A DNA stretch of 64,000 nucleotides from Occultella kanbiaonis. Lineage in GTDB: Bacteria; Actinomycetota; Actinomycetes; Actinomycetales; Beutenbergiaceae. Location: positions 3,534,001-3,598,000 of the forward strand of contig NZ_CP046175.1 in the NCBI RefSeq assembly GCF_009708215.1. The letters run 5' to 3'. Numbering within the stretch: position 1 is the first letter of the stretch; each line of letters opens with the position of its first letter. The position numbers were made by a program, and so were the translations under genes. Positions 1-8,817 of this stretch are shown piece after piece. Under the pieces are notes generated by a model. That model made no database searches. It was not told the origin of the DNA and saw nothing but the letters and a program-made list of their open reading frames with translations.

Positions 1-997
1 GGGTCCCGTCGATGATGTTCGCGGCGAAGTTCTCCAGGACCCCCGAGTGCTGGGCGCCCCAGGGCCGGGTGTACTCGATCGTCTCGGTCGTGTAGAGCGC
101 CTCCGTGTCCTGCTTGCCCATGAACAGCTGCTTGACCTCTTCCATGGACATGGTGTCGCTGATCTCGCGCTCGTCCCGGACCAGGCGGTGCACGGTGGCA
201 GTCTTGGAGTCGTCGACGATGATCTTGCCCTTGTCGCCGAGGATCTCGAACCGGTCGGTTCCGATGATGTCGTGGGTCGCGGTGACGAGCACGCCGGTGG
301 CGCCGTCGCCATAGTCGAGCACCACGGTCACCTCGTCCTCGACGGCGATGTTCCGCCGGAAACCGTACGCGACCTTCGCGAAGACCGACTCGGGCACCCC
401 GCAGATCCACTGCAACAGGTCGAGCTGGTGGGGCACCTGGTTGACCAGGACGCCGCCGCCCTCGCCACCCCAGGTGGCGCGCCAGGCGCTCTGGTCGTAG
501 TAGCCCTGCGGACGCCACCAGGTGGTGATCAGCCAGTTCGTGCGGCGGATCTTGCCGATCTCGCCGGACTCGACGATCTCCTTGATGCGCTGGTAGAGCG
601 GGTTGTTGCGCTGGTTGAACATGATCCCGAAGGTCAGTTCGGGCTTGGTCGCGGCGAACTCGTTGAGCTCCTTGACCTGCTTGGTGTAGACCCCGGCCGG
701 CTTCTCCACGAGCGCGTGGATGCCGCGGGACAGGGCGGCGATGCCCATCTCCGGGTGCAGGAAGTGCGGCACGGTGGTGACGACGGCGTCGACGTCGCCG
801 CTCTCCAGCATCTCGACGTAGTCCTCGTAGACCGACACACCCGCGTAGGTGCTCTGGGCGAACTCGCGCTTGGCCGGGTCACGGTCCGTGATCGCACCGA
901 TCACCATGTTGGGCACCAGGCCCTCGTCGATCATCTTGGCGTACATGCCGCCCTGGGTACCGAGCCCGATGATGCCAAGTCTGACCTTGTCTACCAC
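1..997 (-). CDS. Gfo/Idh/MocA family oxidoreductase, 3' end outside window
   Basis: NAD(P)-dependent sugar or inositol-type dehydrogenase. The first residues read VDKVRLGIIGLGTQGG, a Rossmann dinucleotide-binding start, and the central EKPAGVYTKQ stretch fits the EKP motif of this family. The last visible residues, around NFAANIIDGT, match the C-terminal helix of the family, so only a few dozen residues are missing. I chose the GTG at 997 because AGGAG lies about eight bases upstream. Family membership is clear from sequence; the substrate cannot be told. No partner gene is visible on this side. Confidence 0.85.
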   Translation of the reverse strand, partial: MVDKVRLGIIGLGTQGGMYAKMIDEGLVPNMVIGAITDRDPAKREFAQSTYAGVSVYEDYVEMLESGDVDAVVTTVPHFLHPEMGIAALSRGIHALVEKPAGVYTKQVKELNEFAATKPELTFGIMFNQRNNPLYQRIKEIVESGEIGKIRRTNWLITTWWRPQGYYDQSAWRATWGGEGGGVLVNQVPHQLDLLQWICGVPESVFAKVAYGFRRNIAVEDEVTVVLDYGDGATGVLVTATHDIIGTDRFEILGDKGKIIVDDSKTATVHRLVRDEREISDTMSMEEVKQLFMGKQDTEALYTTETIEYTRPWGAQHSGVLENFAANIIDGT

Positions 998-1178
998 GTT
1001 GGAGTCTCCTGAAGTCGTTCGAGTGGGGGCATCGCTGCCGTTCCCCAGAGGCTAGGCCGGGTCACCGGGGGTGCCCTATCTGTTGCCGCCTGTTGCCGCC
1101 TGTTCCCGCTGGGTGCCGACGGCCCTCGCGCACGGTCTGTACGTGCCGCATCCCAGGGATCGGTGCCAAGATGTGCCA

Positions 1179-1745
1179 ATGATCGTTGTGACCACGAATG
1201 AGATCCCCGGCTACCGCATCGACGCCGTCATGGGTGAGGTGATGGGTCTGACCGTCCGCTCCGCGAACATCGGGCAGAACTTCGTCGCCTCCTTCCGCTC
1301 GATCGGCGGAGGCGAGGTCACCGAGTACACCCGCCTCGTCTACGAGAGCCGCCAGGAGGTCATGAACCGGATGACCGTCGAGGCGCAGCGGCGCGGCGCG
1401 AACGCCGTGATCGGCATGCGGTTCGACACCGGCGACATCGCCCAAGCGTTCAGCGAGGTCTGCGCGTACGGCACCGCCGTCTACGCCACCCCGATCGGCG
1501 AGGACGAACAGGGTCACACGAAGCAGTCGGTCGAGCAGGCCAAGAACCCGGCCAACGTGGCCCCGGCCCCGGCGCCGAACCCCGGTCAGCCACAGGCTCC
1601 CGGCTACGGTGGGGCGTCCGGGCAGCCGCAGGGTGGCTACGGTCAGCAGCCGGGTGGATACGGTCAGCAGCCAGGTCAGCAGGGCCCGCCGCCGGCCGGT
1701 GGCTACCAGCAGCCGCCCGCGGGTGGCTACCAGCCGGGCTACTGA
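1179..1745 (+). CDS. YbjQ/UPF0145 family protein with Gly-Gln-Pro-rich tail
   Basis: A 188-residue protein. Residues 1-105 are a YbjQ/UPF0145 domain (starts MIVVTTNEIPGYRI, contains VYESRQEVMNRM and GANAVIGMRFDT), a small pentamer-forming fold of unknown function. The remainder is a disordered tail with repeated GYGQQPGG-like units, as seen in many actinobacterial cytoplasmic proteins. The frame is open further upstream, but the YbjQ domain conventionally begins at this ATG. Divergent from the preceding oxidoreductase. Function unknown. Confidence 0.85.
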   Translation: MIVVTTNEIPGYRIDAVMGEVMGLTVRSANIGQNFVASFRSIGGGEVTEYTRLVYESRQEVMNRMTVEAQRRGANAVIGMRFDTGDIAQAFSEVCAYGTAVYATPIGEDEQGHTKQSVEQAKNPANVAPAPAPNPGQPQAPGYGGASGQPQGGYGQQPGGYGQQPGQQGPPPAGGYQQPPAGGYQPGY

Positions 1746-1901
1746 CGACTCGCTGGCGCCCTGCGTCGGCAATCTGGGTCTCCCGACCGAGCTGTGGATC
1801 GACGGTCACACCACTGCGGCCGCCGTCGCTGCAATCGACGGCTGCCCACCCAGGGGCCCACACGTGCCGCTGTGACGCGACGCCGGTGACATGATCCGGT
1901 G

Positions 1902-2378
1902 ATGTCCGAAACTGGCCATCCCGGTCACTACGAGGTCGCCGTGCGCTGCCCGCTCGTCGTGCTGGCGGTCGCCGGCGCGCCGCATCAACTGGAACTGCTC
2001 GCCAAGCGGCTCGCCGACGACTTCCCCACCGAGCGCTTCGTCGGGATCCTCTGCGCTGCCGACGACGACGGCTTTGCCACCACGCTCAGCATCCTGCGGG
2101 CCGAGCTCGAAGAAGTGATCTTCACCGACTCCTCGGCACCCGAGGGTCTCCTCGGCGCGGACCTCGCGATGCGAGCTCTCGAGGAGTACCAGATGGGCCA
2201 GGACTTCGTGTTCACCGTGGCCGACCTCGGCGAGGCCATCACCTACGCGATCGATGTCCTCACCGATGAGAAGCGCAGCGACTGGGAGGGCACAGCGATC
2301 CTCGTCCTGGGATCCCGAAGCGACCTCACCGCCGCACGACGGGCCGTATCGGCATCCGGAGGCAACGCCCCACCCTGA
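1902..2378 (+). CDS. stand-alone protein resembling the FolC (folylpolyglutamate synthase) C-terminal domain
   Basis: A 158-residue protein. After about 15 residues it reads LVVLAVAGAPHQLELLAKRL, then FVGILCAADDDGFATTLSIL, EEVIFTDSSAPEG, and ends TAILVLGSRSDLTAARRAV. This order (strand, helix, 'GIL' strand, 'T..S.P' strand, acidic helix, 'LV.GS..L...AR') is that of the glutamate-ligase C-terminal domain of FolC. The ATP-binding central domain is wholly absent, and the DAAHN motif is reduced to VAGAPHQ, so it cannot be an active ligase. It could be a domain orphan with a regulatory role or just a distant Rossmann-like fold. The similarity is my reading of motifs, not a search result. Confidence 0.5.
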   Translation: MSETGHPGHYEVAVRCPLVVLAVAGAPHQLELLAKRLADDFPTERFVGILCAADDDGFATTLSILRAELEEVIFTDSSAPEGLLGADLAMRALEEYQMGQDFVFTVADLGEAITYAIDVLTDEKRSDWEGTAILVLGSRSDLTAARRAVSASGGNAPP

Positions 2379-2433
2379 CCTGGTCCTCTGGGGAGCGACC
2401 TTGCGCCGCCGACGCAGCGGCGTGGCAGGGACA

Positions 2434-3708
2434 CTAGAAGTCGACGGGGTCGCGGGCGATCGGGCAGGTCATGCAGTGCCCGCCGCCACGCCCGCGGCCG
2501 AGTTCGGCCCCGACTATCTCGACCACCTCGATGCCGGCGTCCCGCAGCAGCGCGTTCGTCAGCGTGTTCCGGTCGTAGGTGATCACCACGCCGGGCTCGA
2601 GGGCGACCGCGTTGTTGCCGCTGTCCCACTGCTGACGCTCGGAGGCATACGCGTCCCCGCCGGTCTCGATGACCCGCATCCCGGACAGTCCGAGCGCCTC
2701 GGTGACGACCTTGAGGAACGTGCCCTCCCCCTCGTCGATGACGTCGAGTCCCCCCGGCACGTCACCGGGCAGGAGGGTGAACGTGTGCACGCCGTCCATG
2801 ATCCGCGGATACAGCGTGACCACATCCCGGTCGGCGAACGTGAACACGGTGTCCAGGTGCATGGCCGCACGCAGCTTCGGCAGACCGGCCACCACCACGC
2901 GCTCGGCCGCGCCCTGCGCGAACAGGTTCGCCGCGACCTGTGTGATCGCCTGCCGGGACGTGCGCTCGCTCATCCCCATGAGCACCACCCCGTTGCCGAC
3001 CGGCATGATGTCACCGCCCTCGAACGTGGCCTGGCCCCAGTCCGCCTCCGGGTCGCCCCACCACACCTGCGAACCCGCGAACGAGGGGTGGAACTCGTAG
3101 ATCGCCTTCATCAGCAGGGTCTCGCCGCGCCGGGCCGGCCAGAACAACGGGTTCATGGTGAGTCCGCCGTACAGCCAGCACGTGGTGTCGCGGGTGTAGA
3201 GGGTGTTCGGCAGCGGGGGCATCAGGAACTCCTGCGCGCCGCGGGACTCCCGGGCCATCGTCAGTGCCGCCGACCGGAACTCCGCCGGCAGGTCTCCGGT
3301 CGCGAGGCCGCCGATGAGGTACTCGGCGAGCGTGGCCGCGTCGAGGGTGTCCAGGTACGCGCGGGTGTCGACGATCACGCCGAGACCCACCTCGTTCGGC
3401 ACGATCTTGCGATCGAGGAGCCAGGCGCGCGCTGCCGGGATCGCGATGGTCTCGGCGAGGAGGTCATGGAGCTCGAGAACGTGCACGCCCCGGTCGACCA
3501 TCTGCGTGACGAAGTCGGCGTGGTCGCGCTGGGCGTTCTCCACCCACATCACGTCGTCGAAGAGCAGAGCGGCACTGTTGCTGGGCGTGAGTCGCTGATG
3601 GGCCAGCCCGGGCCGGCAGACCAGTACGGTCCGCAACCGGCCGACCTCAGAATGCACGCCGTGAACGATGTCCGGGTCCGCTGCGGTGGGCATGCCCGAG
3701 CCTCTCAC
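2434..3708 (-). CDS. arcA: arginine deiminase
   Basis: Hydrolyses arginine to citrulline and ammonia, first step of the ADI pathway. The 424-residue product has the family length and motifs: FDDVMWV near residue 50, LYTRDT, EGGD, HLDTVFT (catalytic His/Asp), and the catalytic Cys412 in GGGHCMTCP near the C-terminus. The GTG at 3708 follows GGAGG by four bases; an ATG at 3693 with GAGAGG seven bases upstream is an equally good start. No arcB or arcC is in the window, so the rest of the pathway is elsewhere or absent. It lies 10 bases downstream of the thioesterase gene and is probably co-transcribed with it. Confidence 0.95.
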   Translation of the reverse strand: MRGSGMPTAADPDIVHGVHSEVGRLRTVLVCRPGLAHQRLTPSNSAALLFDDVMWVENAQRDHADFVTQMVDRGVHVLELHDLLAETIAIPAARAWLLDRKIVPNEVGLGVIVDTRAYLDTLDAATLAEYLIGGLATGDLPAEFRSAALTMARESRGAQEFLMPPLPNTLYTRDTTCWLYGGLTMNPLFWPARRGETLLMKAIYEFHPSFAGSQVWWGDPEADWGQATFEGGDIMPVGNGVVLMGMSERTSRQAITQVAANLFAQGAAERVVVAGLPKLRAAMHLDTVFTFADRDVVTLYPRIMDGVHTFTLLPGDVPGGLDVIDEGEGTFLKVVTEALGLSGMRVIETGGDAYASERQQWDSGNNAVALEPGVVITYDRNTLTNALLRDAGIEVVEIVGAELGRGRGGGHCMTCPIARDPVDF

Positions 3709-3718
3709 GCCGCCTCCG

Positions 3719-4216
3719 TCAGGGCGCGACGATCAAGCAGGAGCTCGACGCAGTGGCCAGGACCCGACCCCGGGCATCCCGAAGGTCCGCCTCCGCGAAG
3801 GCGGCCCGGCGACCGGGCTTGGTGACCCAGCCGTGCGCCGTCACCGGGCCGGTCTCGGCCGAGATCGACCGCAGCAGGGAGATCTTGATCTCCAGGGTCG
3901 TGTACCCGACGCCGGCCGGCAGCGTCGAGTGCACCGCGCAGCCACAGGCCGAGTCCAGCAAGGTGGCGGCGAAGCCGGCGTGGACAGATCCGATCGGGTT
4001 GTAGTGCGAGTCGTCCGGGATGCCGGTGAGCACCACGTCGCCCTCGGCGACGGAGACGAAGCCCATGCCCACGTGGGCCGCGATCGGCGGCGGCGGCACG
4101 ACGCCGTCGATCACCGCCTGCAACTGCTCAAGCCCGGTCCGCTGGAACGCGCGGGCGACCTGGGGCAGCGGGTCGCGGTAGTGCAACGTCCTGGTCCGTT
4201 CGGCCTCGGCGGTCAT
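3719..4216 (-). CDS. PaaI-type hotdog-fold thioesterase
   Basis: A 165-residue hotdog-fold acyl-CoA thioesterase. The motif [20 protein letters not shown] (central helix with the catalytic acidic residue) and the strand [12 protein letters not shown] followed by [19 protein letters not shown] are typical of the PaaI/YigI group. The frame extends upstream, but AAGGAG lies six bases before the ATG at 4216, which gives the usual family length. The start faces the divergent DUF4287-like gene. Substrate unknown. Confidence 0.88.
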   Translation of the reverse strand: MTAEAERTRTLHYRDPLPQVARAFQRTGLEQLQAVIDGVVPPPPIAAHVGMGFVSVAEGDVVLTGIPDDSHYNPIGSVHAGFAATLLDSACGCAVHSTLPAGVGYTTLEIKISLLRSISAETGPVTAHGWVTKPGRRAAFAEADLRDARGRVLATASSSCLIVAP

Positions 4217-4298
4217 CGTTCCACTCCTTCGTCGCACCCGGATCGCCGACCCTGTCGATTGCTCGGTCGGCCTCGCCACCGTACCGTCGGAGCCAGCG

Positions 4299-4883
4299 AT
4301 GACCGCCGATCTGGGAGCCATGGACATGAGCGATGACTGGGTGGCGCCACCCGTGCACGACGACGACCTCGTGCGCGCGAACACCGGGCACGGCTGGCAG
4401 GAGTGGGTCCGCCTCCTCGACTCCGGCCCGGGCCGTGCGGCCGGCCACACCGAACAGGCCCGCTGGGTGCGCGAGGAGCACGGCGTCGACGGCTGGTGGG
4501 CGCAGAGCGTCGTCGTCGGCTACGAACGGATCGTCGGGATCCGGCTGCCCGGCCAGCGGGCGGACGGCACCTTCACGGTGTCCCGGTCCCGCCTCCTCGA
4601 TGCCGATGCCGGCAGCTGGCGGGCCCGACTGCTCGACGACGGAGCCCGAGCCACGCTCTTCGCGCCGCCGACCACGTCGCTGCGCTCGAAGCCGGACGCA
4701 CGAAGCCTGCGCTTCGACCTCGCCGACGGCGCCGACTCGCTCGGCATCATCGCGGTCGCGCTCGACCCGGTCGCGGAGCGGGTCCGGCTGACCCTCACGC
4801 ACGAGAAACTGCCCGACGCCGCTGCGGCAGAGCGGTGGAAGGACCGGTGGGCCGAGTGGGTCGCAGACCTCGGGACCGAGTAG
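4299..4883 (+). CDS. DUF4287-like/SRPBCC-related protein
   Basis: A 194-residue protein with two parts. Residues about 20-85 (TGHGWQEWVRLLDS ... WVREEHGVDGWWAQSVVVGYERIVG) match the helical DUF4287-like region. The rest (SRSRLLDADAG ... LRFDLADGADSLGIIAVALDP ... RWKDRWAEWV) looks like a reduced SRPBCC/AHSA1 lipid-binding fold. GGAG lies six bases before this ATG; ATGs at 4320 and 4326 are alternative starts. It ends about 60 bases before idi but has no evident link to isoprenoid metabolism. Confidence 0.7.
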   Translation: MTADLGAMDMSDDWVAPPVHDDDLVRANTGHGWQEWVRLLDSGPGRAAGHTEQARWVREEHGVDGWWAQSVVVGYERIVGIRLPGQRADGTFTVSRSRLLDADAGSWRARLLDDGARATLFAPPTTSLRSKPDARSLRFDLADGADSLGIIAVALDPVAERVRLTLTHEKLPDAAAAERWKDRWAEWVADLGTE

Positions 4884-4941
4884 TGCCGATCGCCGCATAG
4901 GCTGGACCGTTGGAGCAGCACCCGAGGAGAGGCGGTCACAG

Positions 4942-5492
4942 ATGCCGGGTGGCGAAGAGATCCTGGTCGAGACGGTCGACGAGCGCGGACGGGCCACCGG
5001 AGTCGCCGAGAAGCTCGAGGCGCATCGCGAACCCGGTGTCCTGCACCGGGCGTTCTCGCTGTTCGCGTTCGACGGCGCGGGGCGACTCCTGCTGCAGCGT
5101 CGGGCTGCCGGCAAGTACCACTCCCCGCTGATGCTCACCAACAGCGCCTGCGGTCACCCGTTCCCGGGCGAGGCGCCGGTGGCGGCGGTCGCTCGCCGCG
5201 CCGCCGAGGAGCTGGGCACGCCGGTGGACGACCTGACCGAGCTCGGCATCGTGCAGTACCACGTGCATGACGGCCGACCGGACTGTACGAGCGTGAGTAC
5301 AACCACGTCTTCGCGGGCCGGGTGGACGCAGGGTCCGTCGCGGCCGACCCCGAGGAGATCGCCGAGGTCGTGTTCGTCACGGGGGCGGAGCTGGCCGCGC
5401 TGCGCGCGGCCGAGCCCTTCACGGCCTGGTTCGACGACGTCTGGGGCCTCGCTCAGCCATACCTGACCGACTGGGGCTTCCGGACCGGTTGA
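4942..5492 (+). pseudogene. idi: isopentenyl-diphosphate isomerase type I, frameshifted
   Basis: Nudix-fold enzyme interconverting IPP and DMAPP, the step after the mevalonate pathway encoded next door. Frame 1 gives the N-terminal two thirds: NSACGHPFPGE holds the family's catalytic cysteine and AARRAAEELG is the Nudix-like metal site. After YHVHDG the reading frame is lost; the adjacent frame continues with LYEREYNHVF and runs through EEIAEVVFV and WFDDVWGLAQPYL to TGA at 5490. Total length (551 bases) is one short of a multiple of three, so one base is missing around 5269-5280, plausibly a C after the Asp codon. As written the protein loses the conserved EYNH motif and would be inactive. 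It may be a sequencing error or a genuine recent lesion. Confidence 0.9.
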
Positions 5493-5756
5493 ACCGGCGA
5501 CCGGTCCGCGCAGCACCCCGCCGGCCCTTCGCGAGACCGCCACGACTCCCCCACGACACCTCCGCCGCACCCACGGCGCCGCGGCCCCCACGCGCATTCC
5601 ACGGCCGGCCGAGTCACTAGGATGTAGCCCGTTCCGCCCTGCGGCGATCGGTGCCGTGGGCAGCCTGCCCGAGATGTCGAACTACTCACGAAAGCCTGCG
5701 ATGCCCCGAACCCGTCCCGCCCGGTACCCCCGGGTCAGGGTCTGCAGCGCCTCGTG

Positions 5757-6752
5757 ATGGTGGCGTCGACTCCGCTCGTGGGCGCCGGCCGAGACGGCGA
5801 TGTCGAGGATGCCGGCAGGGTCGCGCCGGTCGCGACCGGCACCGCCCACGCCAAGGCGATCCTGATCGGTGAGCACGCCGTCGTCTACGGGCACCCGGCC
5901 ATCGCCCTGCCGCTCATTCCGTTGCGCACGATTGCGAGGCTACGCACCGTGCCCGGCCCGCTCAGCGCCCGGCACGGGGACCAGCGCGTCCGGGTGGAGG
6001 ACCTGCCCGAGAGGTTCGCGCCGGTCGGCGTCGCCGTGACGGCCGCGCTGGCCCACTTCGGCCTGCCCGGCGACGACCTCGAGATCGAGCTGGACAGCGA
6101 CATCCCGCCTGGTGCCGGGCTGGGCGCGAGCGCCGCATCCGCGCATGCCATCGTCGAGGCCGTGCGGGTGCACGCCGGTCAGGACCTCGATGAGGAGGCC
6201 AGGTTCGAGCTCGTGCAGACCGCCGAGCGGGTCGCGCACGGCAACCCCAGCGGGCTGGACGCCCGGGCCACCCGGGCTCGCACGCCGGTGGCGTTCACCG
6301 GCGGCGTCACCTCCGACCTGGCTCTCGGCGGCTCGTTCTCGTTCGCCGTCGCCGACACCGGTGTCCGCTCCCCGACCCGGGACGCGGTGGCGGGGGTGCG
6401 CAGGTTCGTCGAGGCCGAACCCGACCGCGGTAGCGAACTCCTCGAGCGCCTCGCCGAGCTGACCCGGGCCGCGGGGCGGGATCTCGGCGCGGGCAGGATC
6501 GCAGACCTCGGCGCACGCCTGGACGCGGCCCAGGCGGCGCTCGACGCTCTGGGCGTCGGGCACCCCGCCATCGACCGGCTCCTCGCCGCGGCCCGGGCGG
6601 CCGGCGCGGCCGGTGCCAAGCTCACCGGTGCCGGGCGCGGGGGCTGTGTGATCGCGGTGGCCGACTCCCCCGAGCGAGCCGCCGAGATCGTGACGGCGAT
6701 GCGCGATGCCGGCGCGGTCGGCGGCTGGGTCGTCACGGCGGCCGGCCGGTGA
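5757..6752 (+). CDS. mvk: mevalonate kinase
   Basis: GHMP kinase that phosphorylates mevalonate to 5-phosphomevalonate. The product (331 residues) has AKAILIGEHAVVYGHPAIALPL at the N-terminus, typical of mevalonate kinase, the ATP-binding loop PPGAGLGASAA near residue 115, and the C-terminal glycine-rich motif KLTGAGRGGCVIAV. A GTG directly before this ATG is an alternative start; the first 25 residues are poorly conserved. First gene of a tightly overlapped series: its TGA overlaps the GTG of mvaD by four bases. Confidence 0.96.
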   Translation: MVASTPLVGAGRDGDVEDAGRVAPVATGTAHAKAILIGEHAVVYGHPAIALPLIPLRTIARLRTVPGPLSARHGDQRVRVEDLPERFAPVGVAVTAALAHFGLPGDDLEIELDSDIPPGAGLGASAASAHAIVEAVRVHAGQDLDEEARFELVQTAERVAHGNPSGLDARATRARTPVAFTGGVTSDLALGGSFSFAVADTGVRSPTRDAVAGVRRFVEAEPDRGSELLERLAELTRAAGRDLGAGRIADLGARLDAAQAALDALGVGHPAIDRLLAAARAAGAAGAKLTGAGRGGCVIAVADSPERAAEIVTAMRDAGAVGGWVVTAAGR

Positions 6753-7723
6753 GCAGCACCGCCATCGCGCACCCCAACATCGCGCTCATCAAATACTGGG
6801 GCAAGGCCGACGAGCGGCTCTCGTTGCCGGCCACCGGCAGCCTCTCGCTCACCCTCGACATCGCTCCCACCCGCACGACCGTGACGCTGGACCCCGGCGC
6901 GGACCAGCACGTCGCGTCCTGGAGCGGCGAGCCGATGACCGGACGGGAACTCGAGCGGGTGAGCGCGTTCCTCGACCTGGTCGCCGAGCGCGCCGGCAGC
7001 CGGACCCGAGCCGTCGTCGAGACCGCGAACGAGATCCCCACCGGCGCGGGCCTGGCCTCCTCGGCCGCGGGCTTCGCGGCGCTGGCGGCAGCCGCGAGCG
7101 CCGCCTACGGCCTCGCCCTCTCACCCCGTGACCTGTCCCGGCTCGCCCGGCGCGGATCCGGGTCGGCGGCCCGCTCGGTCTTCGGGGGGCTCGTCCAGTG
7201 GCACGCCGGTGACGACGAGGGCTCGTTCGCGGAGCCGATCGAGGCACCCGGGCTCGAGCTCGCGCTCGTGGTGGCGGTCCTGACCGCCGGACGCAAGGCG
7301 ATCGGCAGCCGTGAGGCGATGCGGCGCACCGTGGCGACCTCCCCGTTCTTCGGCGCCTGGGTCGCGAGCGTGCCCGGCGAGCTGGACGCGATGCGCGCCG
7401 CGATCGCCCGGGCCGACCTCACCGCCGTCGGCGAGCTGGCCGAGTCGAACGCGATGCGGATGCACGCGACCATGCTGGGCGCGGTCCCCCCGGTGCGGTA
7501 CTGGAACGCGGACACGGTGGCGGCCCTCGACGTCGTGGCCCAGTGCCGCCGCGACGGCATCGAGGCGTACGCGACCATCGACGCGGGACCGAACGTGAAG
7601 GTGCTCTGCCGGCCCGAGGCGACGACCGCCGTCGCCGACCGGCTCCGGGCCGCGTTCGCCGACGTGGACCTGTTGGTCTCGGGATCCGGCCCGGGTGTGC
7701 GCATCGTCGGACCCGCCGCATGA
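6749..7723 (+). CDS. mvaD: diphosphomevalonate decarboxylase
   Basis: ATP-dependent decarboxylation of 5-diphosphomevalonate to IPP. The 324-residue protein shows the diagnostic AHPNIALIKYWGK start, then SLSLTLD, the phosphate loop PTGAGLASSAAGFAAL near residue 95, the [14 protein letters not shown] motif with the conserved Ser/Arg, and the C-terminal DAGPNVKVLC. GTG start, overlapping mvk by four bases and pmk by four bases. Part of the co-transcribed mevalonate operon. Confidence 0.97.
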   Translation: MSSTAIAHPNIALIKYWGKADERLSLPATGSLSLTLDIAPTRTTVTLDPGADQHVASWSGEPMTGRELERVSAFLDLVAERAGSRTRAVVETANEIPTGAGLASSAAGFAALAAAASAAYGLALSPRDLSRLARRGSGSAARSVFGGLVQWHAGDDEGSFAEPIEAPGLELALVVAVLTAGRKAIGSREAMRRTVATSPFFGAWVASVPGELDAMRAAIARADLTAVGELAESNAMRMHATMLGAVPPVRYWNADTVAALDVVAQCRRDGIEAYATIDAGPNVKVLCRPEATTAVADRLRAAFADVDLLVSGSGPGVRIVGPAA

Positions 7724-8817
7724 TCACCGCCCGGGCACCCGGCAAACTCTTCATCGCCGGCGAGTACGCCGTCGTCGAGCCCGGCGGGGACGCCGTCGTC
7801 GTGGCGGTCGATCGACACGTGCACGTGCATCTCGGTCCGGCAGACCGCGGCCGCGTCGACTCCGACCAGCCCGGCTGGGCACCGCTGACCTGGTCGCGGG
7901 ACGCCACCGGCGTCGTGGCCGACGACGATCGCGCCCTCGACCACGTGCTCTCGACCATCCGGACCGTCGAGGAGTTCGTGATCGGCCTCGGCATCGACCC
8001 CCGCACCCACTCCCTGCGGATCTCCAGCGACCTCGACGACGCCGACGGGCGCAAGTACGGCCTCGGCTCCAGCGCCGCCGTCACGGTCGCCACGATCCGG
8101 GCACTCGACGAGTTCTACGGACTGCGCCTGAGCCCGCTGGAGCAGTTCCGGCTGGCCCTGCTCGCGATCATCGAGGTGGCGCCGACGTCCTCCGGTGGCG
8201 ACGTCGCGGCGAGCAGCTTCGGCGGCTGGATCTCCTACCGCTCCCCCGACCGGGCCGCACTGGCCGAACTGCGCGCCCGCGACGGAGTGCTCGCCGCGTT
8301 CCGGGCGCCCTGGGCGCCGCTCGCGATCAGCCCGCTGCCGTCCCCGGACACGCTCGAGTTCGTGGTCGGCTGGACCGGTGCCGCGGCGTCGACGGCGCAA
8401 CTCGTCGATGACGTGCAGGCTGCGGTGGGCGCTGGCACGTCAGCGGGCCCGGCGCTGCCCTACGAGCGCTTCCTGACCGAGAGCCGCGCCCGCGTCGCGG
8501 ACCTGACGGCGGGTCTCGCCGATGGTGACCCCGAGCGGGTCCTGGCGGCCGTACGCGCGGCGCGGCGACTGCTCGTCGCACTCGGGACCGGCCTCGGCGT
8601 CGAGATCGAGACCCCGGCCCTGACCCGGCTGTGTGACGAGGCCGAGGCCATCGGGGCCGCCGCGAAGTCCTCCGGTGCCGGCGGCGGCGACTGCGGCATC
8701 GTGCTGGCCCCGGGCGGCACCGACCTGACACCGATGCTCGACGGCTGGCAGCGGGCCGGCGTGCGCAGGCTCACGCTCGCCGTGGCCCCACCGGAGCCGC
8801 GGGTGGGTGCCCGATGA
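7720..8817 (+). CDS. phosphomevalonate kinase (GHMP type)
   Basis: Converts 5-phosphomevalonate to 5-diphosphomevalonate. The 365-residue GHMP kinase starts ITARAPGKLFIAGEYAVVEPG, typical of the bacterial phosphomevalonate kinase, with the phosphate loop KYGLGSSAAVTVATI near residue 115, SSGGDVAASSFGGWISY, and the C-terminal GAAAKSSGAGGGDCGIVL. The ATG at 7720 overlaps the mvaD stop (ATGA). The frame is open far upstream but that part is antisense-like readthrough of mvaD in another frame. Confidence 0.95.
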   Translation: MITARAPGKLFIAGEYAVVEPGGDAVVVAVDRHVHVHLGPADRGRVDSDQPGWAPLTWSRDATGVVADDDRALDHVLSTIRTVEEFVIGLGIDPRTHSLRISSDLDDADGRKYGLGSSAAVTVATIRALDEFYGLRLSPLEQFRLALLAIIEVAPTSSGGDVAASSFGGWISYRSPDRAALAELRARDGVLAAFRAPWAPLAISPLPSPDTLEFVVGWTGAAASTAQLVDDVQAAVGAGTSAGPALPYERFLTESRARVADLTAGLADGDPERVLAAVRAARRLLVALGTGLGVEIETPALTRLCDEAEAIGAAAKSSGAGGGDCGIVLAPGGTDLTPMLDGWQRAGVRRLTLAVAPPEPRVGAR

